This document shows positions 1 through 11,247 of a stretch of DNA of 64,000 bases, in pieces. The translations under genes were made by a program, and so were the position numbers. Every line of letters begins with the position of its first letter. Position 1 is the first letter of the stretch. Under the pieces are notes generated by a model. That model was not told where the DNA came from. It did not search any database and was given only the letters and a program-made list of their open reading frames with translations. Source of the DNA: Dickeya chrysanthemi NCPPB 402 (GTDB lineage Bacteria; Pseudomonadota; Gammaproteobacteria; Enterobacterales; Enterobacteriaceae); contig NZ_CM001974.1 of NCBI RefSeq assembly GCF_000406105.1, positions 4,202,805 through 4,266,804 of the forward strand. The letters are read 5' to 3'.

Positions 1-142
1 CATACAGCACCGGAGCCCTTGCCCCATGCTGGTCGGCATAAATAACTTTGACCTGTGGAATCGGCGTCTGACTCACGCCGTTGCCGTTGGTATGCAACAT
101 CGCCAGTTTGACTAAACGCTGGCGAGGATCGGAATTCTGCAT
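1..142 (-). CDS. yqhC: AraC-family transcriptional regulator, YqhC-like (N-terminus only)
   Basis: Only the first 47 codons are inside the window; the gene runs off the left edge. The start is the ATG at 140-142 (reverse strand), with a good ribosome site (AAGAGG) about seven bases upstream. The visible peptide contains TPIPQVKVIYADQHGARAPV, which resembles the beginning of the AraC-type N-terminal domain that precedes the helix-turn-helix in YqhC-like regulators. In E. coli YqhC activates yqhD-dkgA in response to aldehydes, and the same neighbours follow here, one gene away. The name rests on this context more than on the short fragment. Confidence 0.65.
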   Translation of the reverse strand, partial: MQNSDPRQRLVKLAMLHTNGNGVSQTPIPQVKVIYADQHGARAPVLY

Positions 143-459
143 AATAGTTACCTCTTACTGACAACGGAAATAAAGTGACACAGATGGGCGATAGAATCAC
201 CCTTTCCTCCTGATCTTTGCAGAAAAAGGCAAGACACGGCGAGAAATGAGCATTGCTGGAATCTCAGGAGAAGCCGAGAATGAAACTCATCGCCACACCA
301 TCATGGTAAGCGTGGTTTACCCTCTGCCATCTATCCCTGACTCATTCACGTTGCAGGACAAAACGCGTTATCCCGCAAGGCAACGCTCGGTTATGGGCCG
401 GTAAGCAAGCCAATGCCACGGCAACCTAGAGAACGACGGGTATATAACAAGGAATCCGC
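143..459. other. Divergent intergenic region between yqhC-like gene and nitroreductase gene
   Basis: This 317-base gap must hold the promoters of both flanking genes. I see no open reading frame with a ribosome site in it. The only structured element is an interrupted palindrome at 305-321 (listed separately). The nitroreductase ribosome site (AAGGA) sits just before 460. Confidence 0.5.
305..321. promoter_or_regulatory. Interrupted palindrome, possible regulator operator
   Basis: GGTAA at 305-309 and TTACC at 317-321 form an inverted repeat with a seven-base spacer in the middle of the divergent yqhC/nitroreductase gap. Position and symmetry would suit an operator, but AraC-type regulators often use direct repeats, and nothing else supports the call. 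Confidence 0.2.
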
Positions 460-1200
460 ATGAATAACACCATTGAGCTACTCAAACACCACCGTAGCGA
501 GCGCAGTTACCTGGATAAACCTATCCCGGAAGAGGTGCTTTCCGCCATTATCGACAGTGCGCATCTGGCACCCACATCGGTGAATTCGCAGCAGGTTTCC
601 ATCGTAGTCGTCCGCAATCCGGCACGCCGTGCTCGTATCGCTGAACTGGCGGGCGGGCAGCCCTGGATTGCGCAGGCTCCGGTATTCCTCACGCTGGTGT
701 TGGATATGCACAAAACCGCAACCGGTATTGCCATGAGCGGCAATACCCAACATGCGCACGAAAGTGTTGAAAGCATTATTTCCGGCTCGACCGATGTGGG
801 CATCGCGCTGGGTACCTTGATCGCCGCTGCACATTCCTTTGGTCTGGGCATCGTGCCGATAGGCGGTGTGCGCCGTAATCCGCAAGCGATGATTGAACTG
901 CTAGAGCTGCCGCCACTGACGTTTCCGGTGGTAGGGCTGGTCTTGGGTTATGTCGACCGACCAGCACACCAGAAACCACGCCTGCCGCAGGAAACCTTCC
1001 GCCATGAAGAGGTCTACCACACGGAGCCGTTGGCCACTACGATCGAACAATACAATCACACCCTGATTAACCATTGGAAGCAAACGGGACGCAACGATGG
1101 CGAGGCCTGGGGGAGTAATACCGCCAGCTACTATCAGCGCGTCTATTACCCCCATGTCCTGCCTGTGCTGTTACAGCAAGGTTTCAAACTTGATCAGTAA
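460..1200 (+). CDS. NfsA-like oxygen-insensitive NAD(P)H nitroreductase
   Basis: A 246-residue protein of the FMN-dependent nitroreductase family, close in length and pattern to NfsA/NfrA (about 240-250 residues). The N-terminus has the family FMN-phosphate motif HRSERSYLDKPIP (residues about 11-23) and the following APTSVNSQQ segment; a glycine-rich stretch GLGIVPIGGVRRNP near residue 130 fits the second FMN-contact region. Such enzymes reduce quinones and nitroaromatics with NAD(P)H in the cytoplasm. The ATG follows AAGGA at the right spacing. It lies between the yqhC-like regulator and yqhD, a place where E. coli has no such gene, which suggests a shared role in handling electrophiles. I have not named it nfsA because several paralogues are possible. 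Confidence 0.8.
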   Translation: MNNTIELLKHHRSERSYLDKPIPEEVLSAIIDSAHLAPTSVNSQQVSIVVVRNPARRARIAELAGGQPWIAQAPVFLTLVLDMHKTATGIAMSGNTQHAHESVESIISGSTDVGIALGTLIAAAHSFGLGIVPIGGVRRNPQAMIELLELPPLTFPVVGLVLGYVDRPAHQKPRLPQETFRHEEVYHTEPLATTIEQYNHTLINHWKQTGRNDGEAWGSNTASYYQRVYYPHVLPVLLQQGFKLDQ

Positions 1201-1285
1201 CACTTACAAATAACATTTATCTGGATCCGCTATCCGAGCCAGTGACACTACTGTGGCCCGGTAACACTCTATAAAGGAATTCACC

Positions 1286-2449
1286 ATGCAGAACTTTACG
1301 CTTCATACCCCGACCAAAATCCTGTTCGGCGAAGGACAAATCGCCGCACTGGCTGACCAAATCCCGGCGGACGCCCGTATCCTGATCACTTACGGCGGCG
1401 GCAGCATCAAGAAAAACGGCGTGTTCGACCAGGTGATCAACGCCCTGAAAGGCCATAACGTACTGGAGTTCTCCGGTATCGAACCGAACCCGACCTACGA
1501 AACGCTCATGAAGGCGGTTGAGATCGTTCGCAAGGAAAAAATCGACTTTCTGTTGGCGGTAGGCGGCGGTTCAGTCGCCGACGGCACCAAATTCATCGCG
1601 GCGGCGGCAAACTATACCGCGGCTGACGATCCGTGGCACATCCTGCAAACCTGGGGTGCGCAGGTAGAAACCGCCCTCCCTCTGGGCGTGGTACTGACCC
1701 TGCCGGCAACAGGCTCCGAATCCAACAGCGGCGCGGTCATTACCCGCAAGAGCAGCGGCGACAAGCAAGCGTTCATGAATCCGCTGGTATGCCCGCGCTT
1801 CGCCATACTCGACCCAGTCGTCACCTACACCTTGCCTGAGCGACAGATCGCCAACGGCGTAGTCGATGCTTTCATTCATACCGTCGAACAGTACCTGACC
1901 TACCCGGTCGACGCCAAAGTGCAGGATCGCTTCGCTGAAGGTTTGTTGCTGACGTTGATCGAAGAAGGCCCGCGCGCACTGAAAGAGCAGCAGAATTACA
2001 ATGTGCGCGCCAACGTCATGTGGAGCGCCACCATGGCGCTCAACGGCCTGATCGGCGCCGGTGTACCGCAAGACTGGTCGACCCATATGCTGGGCCATGA
2101 AATCACCGCCATGCATGGTCTGGATCATGCCCAGACGCTGGCCATCGTACTGCCGGCCATGCTGAATGAACGTCGCATCCAGAAACGTGAAAAACTGCTG
2201 CAATACGCAGAGCGCGTCTGGAATCTGCGCGATGGTACGGAAGACCAGCGTATTGATGCCGCGATCGCCGCTACCCGCGCCTTCTTCGAACAAATGGGCG
2301 TGCCTACCCGCCTGTCCGACTACCAGTTGGACGGCAGTTCGATCCCGGCGCTGGTCGCGAAACTGGAAGAGCACGGTCTGACCGCGTTGGGCGAACACCA
2401 GGACATCACGCTGGACATCAGCAAACGCGTGTACGAAGCCAGCCGCTAA
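1286..2449 (+). CDS. yqhD: NADPH-dependent alcohol dehydrogenase / aldehyde reductase YqhD
   Basis: A 387-residue iron-type alcohol dehydrogenase that reduces short-chain and toxic aldehydes with NADPH. The residues match E. coli YqhD in number and position: the cofactor loop GGGS at 93-96, and metal ligands Asp194, His198, His267 and His281 (within VVDAFIH and GHEITAMHGLDH). The start has a strong ribosome site (AAAGGA) seven bases upstream. It stands between the nitroreductase gene and dkgA, as part of the aldehyde-detoxification group controlled in E. coli by YqhC. Confidence 0.95.
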   Translation: MQNFTLHTPTKILFGEGQIAALADQIPADARILITYGGGSIKKNGVFDQVINALKGHNVLEFSGIEPNPTYETLMKAVEIVRKEKIDFLLAVGGGSVADGTKFIAAAANYTAADDPWHILQTWGAQVETALPLGVVLTLPATGSESNSGAVITRKSSGDKQAFMNPLVCPRFAILDPVVTYTLPERQIANGVVDAFIHTVEQYLTYPVDAKVQDRFAEGLLLTLIEEGPRALKEQQNYNVRANVMWSATMALNGLIGAGVPQDWSTHMLGHEITAMHGLDHAQTLAIVLPAMLNERRIQKREKLLQYAERVWNLRDGTEDQRIDAAIAATRAFFEQMGVPTRLSDYQLDGSSIPALVAKLEEHGLTALGEHQDITLDISKRVYEASR

Positions 2450-2514
2450 CCGCGACGCACCGACTTTTCGACTACACTTAACACGGTGCCGCACAGACGT
2501 GCAGGCACCGTCCA

Positions 2515-2602
2515 AGGTGAAAAACGAGTTGAGTGTGAAAAGTGCGTTGGGTGTAACAATCATTCTGGTGTAACAACCATTCTGGTGTGAAAAACAGTCC
2601 TG
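2515..2602 (+). repeat. Degenerate tandem repeat of 17-18 bp units between yqhD and dkgA
   Basis: Five head-to-tail units can be read: 2515-2532, 2533-2550, 2551-2567, 2568-2584 and 2585-2602. The two central units differ at one base (GTGTAACAATCATTCTG and GTGTAACAACCATTCTG). The outer units share the GTGTGAAAA or GGTGAAAAAC beginning but diverge at their ends. The array fills most of the gap before a GC-rich hairpin. It is not a known repeat family to me. Confidence 0.55.
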
Positions 2603-2605
2603 ATG

Positions 2606-2629
2606 CGCCGCCGTTTCGGCGGCGTTGTT
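2606..2629 (+). terminator. Possible yqhD terminator hairpin
   Basis: CGCCGCCG at 2606-2613 pairs perfectly with CGGCGGCG at 2617-2624 around a three-base loop, followed by a T-rich TTGTTGT tail. It lies between yqhD and dkgA, so it may end or attenuate yqhD transcripts. The tail is not a clean T-run. Confidence 0.45.
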
Positions 2630-2707
2630 GTCTCATCGCTACCTTGCCGCCATGCCGACAGAATCCTCCCCGGCCAGGCGCTGAAGGCGCATAACAAGGA
2701 GAACGAC

Positions 2708-3553
2708 ATGACGATGCAACCTCTGGTGAAACTGGCTGACGGCCATGTCATGCCCCAACTGGGGCTTGGCGTATGGCAAGCCAGCAATGAACAAGCGACA
2801 ACCGCCGTTACCGAAGCGCTGAACGTCGGTTATCGTGCTATTGATACCGCCGCGATCTACAGAAACGAAGCGGGTGTCGGCAAAGCCTTGCAGGAAACCG
2901 CCGTTCCACGCAGCGATATCTTTATCACGACCAAGCTATGGAACAGCGACCAGGCGCACCCGCGTCAGGCGCTGGAAGAAAGCCTGCGAAAACTGCAACT
3001 GGAATACGTTGACCTGTACCTGATCCATTGGCCGTTGCCGGAACAGAATACCTATGTCGAAGCCTGGCGCGGGTTACTCAATCTCAAGGAACAGGGGCTG
3101 GCGAAAAGCGTCGGCGTCTGCAACTTCAACCCACACCATCTGCAACGCCTGAAAGAAGAAACCGGCGTGATGCCGGTCATCAACCAGATAGAACTACACC
3201 CGCTGTTCCAGCAGCGTATGCTGCACACCTGGAATACCACTCACCATATCCAGACCGAGTCCTGGAGCCCGCTGGCGCAGGGTGGAGACGGTGTATTTGA
3301 CCACCCGGTGATCCACGCGCTGGCGAAAAAATACGGTAAGACGCCGGCACAAATCGTGATTCGCTGGCATCTGGACAACGGTCTGGTGGTGATCCCCAAA
3401 TCCGTGACGCCGGCGCGTATTCGTGAAAACTTCGCAGTGTTTGATTTCCGACTGGAGAAAGAAGAGTTGAGTGAAATCGCCACGCTGGATTGCGGCAAAC
3501 GTCTGGGGCCGGACCCTGACCAACCGCGCACCGACGCGCCGCGCAAAGACTAA
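2708..3553 (+). CDS. dkgA: 2,5-diketo-D-gluconate reductase A / methylglyoxal reductase (aldo-keto reductase)
   Basis: A 281-residue aldo-keto reductase, close to the 275 residues of E. coli DkgA. The catalytic tetrad is in place: Asp46, Tyr51, Lys76 and His107 (within IDTAAIY, TTKLWN and LIHWP). It reduces 2,5-diketogluconate and also methylglyoxal with NADPH in the cytoplasm. The frame is open further upstream to 2603, but the ATG at 2708 has the AAGGAG ribosome site and aligns with the family start at MTMQPLVKLADGHVMPQLG. It follows yqhD, as in E. coli. Confidence 0.95.
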   Translation: MTMQPLVKLADGHVMPQLGLGVWQASNEQATTAVTEALNVGYRAIDTAAIYRNEAGVGKALQETAVPRSDIFITTKLWNSDQAHPRQALEESLRKLQLEYVDLYLIHWPLPEQNTYVEAWRGLLNLKEQGLAKSVGVCNFNPHHLQRLKEETGVMPVINQIELHPLFQQRMLHTWNTTHHIQTESWSPLAQGGDGVFDHPVIHALAKKYGKTPAQIVIRWHLDNGLVVIPKSVTPARIRENFAVFDFRLEKEELSEIATLDCGKRLGPDPDQPRTDAPRKD

Positions 3554-3600
3554 TACGGCACCCGTGCTTGTATCCTGCGTCACAGGCACGGGCGACGCCG

Positions 3601-5013
3601 TCAGGGCTGCACTACCAACTGAGCGGTCGAGCCGCGATCGGCCATTTCCAGCGTGTGGCTGTAATACAGAAACGGGAACTGCGGTGTGGAAAACTGGCCG
3701 AAATACACCAGCAGTTCCACATCATTTTCCACCCATACCGTGTCTTTCCAGCCGCTGTCTTCCGGCGGCGTCAGGCCGCCGTTGACGCTGCGTACCAAAA
3801 ATGCCGCACCCTGAATATGGAAAGGCTGCGGCTGGTCGGCATGTACAATCCAGCGTTCATAGCGCCCGACCTGAGTTTGTACATCGACGCGATTCATATC
3901 CCACATGGCGCCGTTAATCCCCGGCTGGCTGTCGCCCAGGCGAAATTCGCGCGTCCGGCTGACTGCGCCGTCGATAATATTATCGGTCAACAGCCGCATC
4001 GGCAGCGTGTTGGTCACCAGCGGCAACAAGCCGGTCGGCCGCAGGGTCAATATCGCCGACGACACCAAAATCGTAGAGGGTTCGAACAAGCCGCGCAGCC
4101 GCTGCATGATGGTGGCGGACTCGCCGGCGGTCAACGTCACCTCATCGCCCTGCGACATATCAACCAGCACTTCGCGGCGCTCGCCGGGAGCCAGCGAGAT
4201 TTGATTCAGCGCCATCGGCGCAGGCAAAAAACCTTGGTCATTAGCAATAAGGCTCATCGGCCGGCCATCGCTCATACGCATCACATAACGGCGGGCGTTG
4301 GACGCATTCAGCAGACGCAAACGTACCCAGCCGCGCGACACTTCCACATACGGGTTCCGGGCGCCATTCACCAACAGCGTATCGCCGATAAAACCGCCGC
4401 TGCCGGGTGGGTTGTATAGCGGCGCGCCGAAATTATCCAGCCGTTTATCCTGAATAATCAGCGGGAAATCATCCACGCCGTAATGATTGGGGATCGGCAG
4501 CGACTTACTGAGGCTATCTTCCACCAGCCACAACCCCGCCAGACCGTTATAGACATGCGACGCCATGCGATTAGGCGTGTTGGCGTGATACCAACAGGTC
4601 GCCGCCGCCTGACGTACCGGCAGCACCGGCGACCAGTCCATATTGGGCTGGATCATGCGTCCTGCGCCGCCCATCAGCGCCCCCGGTGCCTGCAAGCCGC
4701 TGACGGTCATCGACACTGGCTCATTCAGGCGGTTGCTGTAGACCAGCTTGACGTCGTCATCACTGAACACCCGCACGGTCGGGCCAAGATAGCGGCCGTT
4801 AAATCCCCACACCGGGTTTTTACGCTCACCGGAAAACGCCCAGTGCGCCCGTTGCATGGTCAGAAAGACCGGCTGCCCGCGGCGAGACTCCAGCAGCGGC
4901 GGAATAGGCAGCGGGGTTTTACTACCGCCATCGGCTCTGGCCGTCAGCGGCATTGCACCGGCACATAGCGCAATACCTGAAGCCTGAAGAAACTGACGCC
5001 GACTCAATGACAT
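3601..5013 (-). CDS. ftsP: Cell division protein FtsP (SufI), multicopper-oxidase-like
   Basis: A 470-residue periplasmic protein with an N-terminal twin-arginine export signal (SRRQFLQASG at residues 4-13, then a short hydrophobic stretch ending near TARA). The rest is a three-cupredoxin fold like multicopper oxidases. In E. coli the protein (also called SufI) does not bind copper; it protects the divisome under stress. It lies just downstream of plsC on the same strand, the enterobacterial arrangement. Confidence 0.93.
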   Translation of the reverse strand: MSLSRRQFLQASGIALCAGAMPLTARADGGSKTPLPIPPLLESRRGQPVFLTMQRAHWAFSGERKNPVWGFNGRYLGPTVRVFSDDDVKLVYSNRLNEPVSMTVSGLQAPGALMGGAGRMIQPNMDWSPVLPVRQAAATCWYHANTPNRMASHVYNGLAGLWLVEDSLSKSLPIPNHYGVDDFPLIIQDKRLDNFGAPLYNPPGSGGFIGDTLLVNGARNPYVEVSRGWVRLRLLNASNARRYVMRMSDGRPMSLIANDQGFLPAPMALNQISLAPGERREVLVDMSQGDEVTLTAGESATIMQRLRGLFEPSTILVSSAILTLRPTGLLPLVTNTLPMRLLTDNIIDGAVSRTREFRLGDSQPGINGAMWDMNRVDVQTQVGRYERWIVHADQPQPFHIQGAAFLVRSVNGGLTPPEDSGWKDTVWVENDVELLVYFGQFSTPQFPFLYYSHTLEMADRGSTAQLVVQP

Positions 5014-5100
5014 AATGACTCCAAAAACCTGTTCAATCCTTTACTCCATACCGGGCTATTATTCCGCCCGCAAGGTCACGCCGCGCATCCTCGCGCTGAC

Positions 5101-5838
5101 TCAGCGTTTTTCAGCCGCTTCGCGTTGTGCGACTTCGGCATCCAGTTGTGCGATTTTCGCCGCCATCAGGTCATGGCAATGGGCGGCCAGTTCACGCACT
5201 TGCTCTTTGTTGTAGCCACTGCAGTCCACCGGCGGCAATAACTCAATAATCACATGGCCGTTATTCCAGCGGTTCAGCTTCACTTTATTGTGAGTGCTGG
5301 ACACACAAATCGGCACCACCGGCACGCCGGCGGCAATTGCAGCATGGAACGCACCGGTCTTAAACGGCAGCAGGCCACGGCCGCGGCTGCGGGTGCCTTC
5401 CGGAAACATCCATACCGAGATATTGCGCTCTTTAATATGCTTCACCACCTGGGTGATGGTGCCATGGGCTTTGGCTCGATTATCACGATCAATCAACAGA
5501 TTACCGGCCAGCCAGTACAGCGGGCCGAAAAACGGGATCCACACCAGGCTTTTCTTACCCACCGTCACGGTGCGCGGCATCACCACATTTGCCGCCGTTA
5601 CCATGTCGTAGTTGTTCTGATGGTTGGCAATATAAATGCAGTTCCCCTCAACGCGCGACTCTTCCGGACAACGGATCTCCACCTTGAGGCCAAACACCAC
5701 CGATAAACGCCCGAACATTCGCCCAAACCGGGAAACATGGCGGGGATCTTTGGGGGTAAACAGGCAGTACACAAAGCCGAACAGACAAACCACAACAGAA
5801 AAGACGATCACCACCAAAAACCGGAGAATAAATAACAT
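5101..5838 (-). CDS. plsC: 1-acyl-sn-glycerol-3-phosphate acyltransferase
   Basis: A 245-residue inner-membrane enzyme that acylates lysophosphatidic acid to phosphatidic acid in phospholipid synthesis. The acyltransferase box HQNNYD (His73, Asp78) and the FPEGTRS block (from residue 145) are present, after an N-terminal membrane segment (about residues 3-27). The frame is open six codons upstream, to 5856, but starting at MLFILRF gives exactly the E. coli length. It sits between parC and ftsP. Confidence 0.95.
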   Translation of the reverse strand: MLFILRFLVVIVFSVVVCLFGFVYCLFTPKDPRHVSRFGRMFGRLSVVFGLKVEIRCPEESRVEGNCIYIANHQNNYDMVTAANVVMPRTVTVGKKSLVWIPFFGPLYWLAGNLLIDRDNRAKAHGTITQVVKHIKERNISVWMFPEGTRSRGRGLLPFKTGAFHAAIAAGVPVVPICVSSTHNKVKLNRWNNGHVIIELLPPVDCSGYNKEQVRELAAHCHDLMAAKIAQLDAEVAQREAAEKR

Positions 5839-6070
5839 AGCAACCTCATTAACCAACAGCCGCCGCTAGTATAGCGGCTTCGCGGTAAAACACACGGCGA
5901 ACCTTGCCGCAGCAGACCGCGTGACCAACCCCAAGGCAACCATCGGACGAACGGGATATAACGAAAGGGAATCGTGACGGGAATGACCATCCCGGCATCA
6001 TCCCCTCGACAGGACAGGGCGCACAGCCGAGGACCACACAGGTAACGGTCCCCAGCTTTCGCAACAAACG

Positions 6071-8347
6071 CTATTCTTCGCTGCCGCCGGCGCTTGCAAT
6101 ACCGGCCGGCGACTCGACCTCAATGCGATCGACCCGTTGTAAACCACGCGGCAGCGCCGTACCTTTGCACCCGCGGCTGGCCTGATACTTTTGCAGCTCT
6201 TCCGGGCGTAGCGAGTACTTGCGCTTACCGGCATACAAGGTAACGGACGATTGCGGCGCGATAGCCATCAGCCACAATATCCGATCATCGCCGCTGGCCA
6301 GTTGCGCCGCCGGGATCGAGACAATCTTGTTGCCCTTCCCTTTGGATAACGCCGGCAGGTCGGCGACCGGGAACAGCAATAGACGGCCGGCCGCAGTAAT
6401 GGTCAGCAGCAGCTCATCATCACGCTGCAACTCCAGCGGCGGCAGAACACGCGCATGGTCCGGCAGGGTCAACACCGCTTTCCCTACCCGGTTACGCGCC
6501 ACCAGATCGGCAAAGGTACAAATAAAGCCGTAACCGGCGTCGGAAGCCAGCAGCAACCGCTGGTTATCCGCCGCCATCAGCACCTGCTCGATGGTAGCGC
6601 CCGGCGGCAGCGTCAGCTTACCGGTCAACGGCTCGCCCTGACCGCGTGCCGACGGCAACGTCAGCGGATCGAGCGCATAGCTGCGCCCGGTGGAATCCAT
6701 AAAGACTACCGGCTGATTACTCTTGCCGCGGGCGGCGGCGCGGTAAGCATCGCCCGCCTTGTAACTCAGGCCGGACGGATCGATGTCGTGGCCTTTAGCG
6801 CTACGCACCCAACCCATTTCCGACAGCACGATGGTCACCGGTTCAGACGGCGACAGGTCATGCTCGCTCATGGCTTTGGCTTCACCGCGTTCATGCAGCG
6901 GTGAACGGCGATCATCGCCGTAGGCTTTGGCGTCTTCCTGAATCTCTTTTTTCAGCAGGGTGTTCATCTTGCGTTCCGACGCCAGCAACGCCTGAATCTG
7001 GTCGCGCTCTTTCGCCAGTTCATCCTGCTCGCCGCGAATCTTCACCTCTTCCAGTTTGGCCAGATGACGCAGTTTCAATTCCAGAATGGCTTCAGCCTGG
7101 GTATCGCTCAGGCCGAATTTCGCCATCAACACCGGTTTCGGTTCATCTTCGTTACGGATGATATGAATCACTTCATCGATATTCAGGAACGCAATCAACA
7201 ACCCTTCCAGAATATGCAGGCGCTTGAGCACCTTATCCAGCCGGAAGTTCAGCCGACGGCGCACGGTATCGCGGCGGAACGTCAGCCATTCGGTCAGGAT
7301 TTCCCGCAGTCCTTTCACGGCGGGGCGGCCATCCAGACCGATCATGTTCATGTTGATGCGGTAGCTTTTTTCCAGATCGGTGGTCGCGAACAAATGGTTC
7401 ATCACCTGATCGAAGTCGATGCGGTTGGATCGCGGCACCAGCACCAGCCGGGTCGGATTCTCATGGTCGGATTCGTCGCGCAAGTCGTCGATCATCGGCA
7501 ACTTCTTGGCCCGCATCTGACTGGCGATCTGCTCCAGCACCCGCGCACCCGATACCTGGTGCGGCAGCGCGGTGATCACCACACTGCCGTCCTCTTTCTT
7601 CCATACTGCCCGCATACGCACCGAGCCGCGGCCGCTTTCGTACATTTTGCGGATCTCGTCGCGCGGGGTGATGATTTCCGCATCGGTCGGGAAATCCGGC
7701 CCCTGTACGTGACGCAGCAGCGCCTCCAGCGACGTGTCCGGCTCGTCGATCAATGCCATCGCCGCCGCCGCCACTTCACGCACGTTATGCGGCGGAATAT
7801 CGGTCGCCATGCCGACCGCGATGCCGGTAGTACCGTTGAGCAGAATGTTGGGCAAGCGGGCAGGCAGCATTTTCGGCTCCTGCAACGTACCGTCAAAGTT
7901 CGGCACGTAATCCACCGTGCCTTGTCCCAGCTCGCCCAGCAGCACTTCGGCATACTTCGACAAGCGGGATTCGGTATAACGCATGGCGGCGAACGACTTG
8001 GGATCATCCGGCGCCCCCCAGTTACCCTGGCCGTCCACCAGCGGGTAACGATAGGAGAAGGGTTGCGCCATCAGCACCATCGCCTCGTAACAGGCGCTGT
8101 CGCCGTGCGGGTGGTATTTACCCAGCACGTCGCCCACCGTACGGGCAGATTTCTTGAATTTGGCGCTGGCGTTCAGCCCCAGTTCAGACATTGCGTACAC
8201 GATACGACGCTGAACCGGCTTGAGGCCGTCGCCGATAAAGGGGAGCGCCCTGTCCATGATGACGTACATGGAGTAGTTCAGATAGGCGTTCTCAGTAAAC
8301 GTGTGCAGCGCAAGACGCTCTGCGCCGTCATGAGTCATGTCACTCAT
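6071..8347 (-). CDS. parC: DNA topoisomerase IV subunit A
   Basis: A 758-residue protein that cuts and rejoins DNA to unlink daughter chromosomes, together with ParE. The active tyrosine is in [10 protein letters not shown] (Tyr124). The quinolone-resistance region [10 protein letters not shown] carries Ser84 and Glu88, equivalent to Ser80 and Glu84 of E. coli, i.e. the sensitive type. The C-terminal half has the beta-propeller repeats of type IIA topoisomerases. Here parC is separated from parE only by a 236-base stretch with a LysR remnant, unlike E. coli, where several genes intervene. Confidence 0.97.
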   Translation of the reverse strand: MSDMTHDGAERLALHTFTENAYLNYSMYVIMDRALPFIGDGLKPVQRRIVYAMSELGLNASAKFKKSARTVGDVLGKYHPHGDSACYEAMVLMAQPFSYRYPLVDGQGNWGAPDDPKSFAAMRYTESRLSKYAEVLLGELGQGTVDYVPNFDGTLQEPKMLPARLPNILLNGTTGIAVGMATDIPPHNVREVAAAAMALIDEPDTSLEALLRHVQGPDFPTDAEIITPRDEIRKMYESGRGSVRMRAVWKKEDGSVVITALPHQVSGARVLEQIASQMRAKKLPMIDDLRDESDHENPTRLVLVPRSNRIDFDQVMNHLFATTDLEKSYRINMNMIGLDGRPAVKGLREILTEWLTFRRDTVRRRLNFRLDKVLKRLHILEGLLIAFLNIDEVIHIIRNEDEPKPVLMAKFGLSDTQAEAILELKLRHLAKLEEVKIRGEQDELAKERDQIQALLASERKMNTLLKKEIQEDAKAYGDDRRSPLHERGEAKAMSEHDLSPSEPVTIVLSEMGWVRSAKGHDIDPSGLSYKAGDAYRAAARGKSNQPVVFMDSTGRSYALDPLTLPSARGQGEPLTGKLTLPPGATIEQVLMAADNQRLLLASDAGYGFICTFADLVARNRVGKAVLTLPDHARVLPPLELQRDDELLLTITAAGRLLLFPVADLPALSKGKGNKIVSIPAAQLASGDDRILWLMAIAPQSSVTLYAGKRKYSLRPEELQKYQASRGCKGTALPRGLQRVDRIEVESPAGIASAGGSEE

Positions 8348-8373
8348 TAATAATCCTTAAACCGTGGCGTATG

Positions 8374-8574
8374 GCCATGTTCAAAAAAACTCGCTTATTT
8401 TTAGGTGATGAGCCACGCGGTGCAGCAACCTCATGCCGAGTTTGCTTTCCAGCCGCCCAGCGCCCGGCTGATCCCGGACGCGGTCTGCCCAGGCTGTCCG
8501 GCAGCGGCGGTGACGGACCCGCTGTCCACCACCGCGACAAATGCCTGCATCTCTTCCAGCGTGATTTTCATCAT
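8374..8574 (-). pseudogene. Remnant of a LysR-type regulator (DNA-binding N-terminus, frameshifted)
   Basis: Reading the reverse strand from the ATG at 8574 gives MMKITLEEMQAFVAVVDSGS and then TAAAGQPGQTASGISRAL, a typical LysR helix-turn-helix. The frame then breaks. One base further on, the other frame continues as RLESKLGMRLLHRVAHHL, which is the expected next part of the family, before a stop. A single lost C in the GGGCGGCTGG stretch (near 8450) would explain it. Only about 65 codons of a normally 300-residue protein remain, squeezed between parC and parE. In relatives a LysR gene can stand in this interval, so this is probably its decayed start. Confidence 0.75.
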
Positions 8575-8583
8575 GCCCCGGCG

Positions 8584-10641
<2,058 letters not shown>

Positions 10642-10665
10642 TCATCGCGACGACGCCAGGATGAC

Positions 10666-11247
10666 TCAGTCTGCCGAGAGCCCGAGGAAGTCGATAATCG
10701 GCGCAAAGTAGTGTTCGAACCCTACAAACGCGTGATTACCGCCGGACTCTACCGTTTGACGACAAGCGGTGTAATAGGCCACAGCCTGACGATAGTCCAG
10801 CACGTCATCCCCGGTCTGCAGCAGGCACCACAGCAAATCCGGAGATTCCAGCGGCTCGACCTGCATCACCTTGAGATCATAAATGTGCCGTGACTCTAAC
10901 ACATATTGCTCGCCGGTGTAGGGGTTACGCTGTTCTCCCAGGAAATCGAGCAACAGCTCATAAGATCGCACCGCCGGGTTGACCACCACCGCCGGCAAAC
11001 GAAAACGTTGGGATAACCAGGTCGCGTAATAACCGCCCATGGACGAACCGACCAGACCGAGCGGCCGTCCGGCTCGCTCCATCACCAGTTGTTCCACCAT
11101 TTCCGCCGCATCCGCCGGGTAAGGCGGCAATTGCGGCACCAACATGTCAATCTGGGGGTGGTGCTCCGCCAGCCACCGCTGCAACGCCGTGGCTTTGGCT
11201 GACAAAGGCGAACTGTTGAAACCGTGAAGATAAAGCAGGGTGGGCAT
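10666..11247 (-). CDS. yqiA: Esterase YqiA, alpha/beta hydrolase
   Basis: A 193-residue alpha/beta hydrolase with the nucleophile elbow GSSMGG (Ser69) and an N-terminal HGF oxyanion segment. E. coli YqiA hydrolyses short acyl and palmitoyl-CoA esters in vitro; the natural substrate is unknown. Its ATG shares one base with the cpdA stop codon, so the two are translationally coupled. It is the last gene of the nudF-yqiB-cpdA-yqiA operon. Confidence 0.92.
   Translation of the reverse strand: MPTLLYLHGFNSSPLSAKATALQRWLAEHHPQIDMLVPQLPPYPADAAEMVEQLVMERAGRPLGLVGSSMGGYYATWLSQRFRLPAVVVNPAVRSYELLLDFLGEQRNPYTGEQYVLESRHIYDLKVMQVEPLESPDLLWCLLQTGDDVLDYRQAVAYYTACRQTVESGGNHAFVGFEHYFAPIIDFLGLSAD

Noticed and set aside
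1571..2563. A 330-codon open frame opposite yqhD
   Set aside because: Antisense shadow of a well-supported gene, with no family resemblance.
2603..2707. N-terminal extension of dkgA by 35 codons
   Set aside because: The extension covers a hairpin and has no ribosome site, while ATG 2708 has AAGGAG and the family start.
3568..4419. A 283-codon forward frame opposite ftsP
   Set aside because: ftsP on the other strand has a Tat signal and full family match; this frame has no support.
5839..6070. A possible small gene between parC and plsC on the reverse strand
   Set aside because: Open frames here lack a ribosome site and resemblance to anything; the stretch is best read as the plsC promoter region.
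7064..8350. A 428-codon open frame opposite parC
   Set aside because: It mirrors the codon structure of parC, has no ribosome site, and the product is a His/Gln/Arg-rich sequence typical of antisense frames in GC-rich genes.
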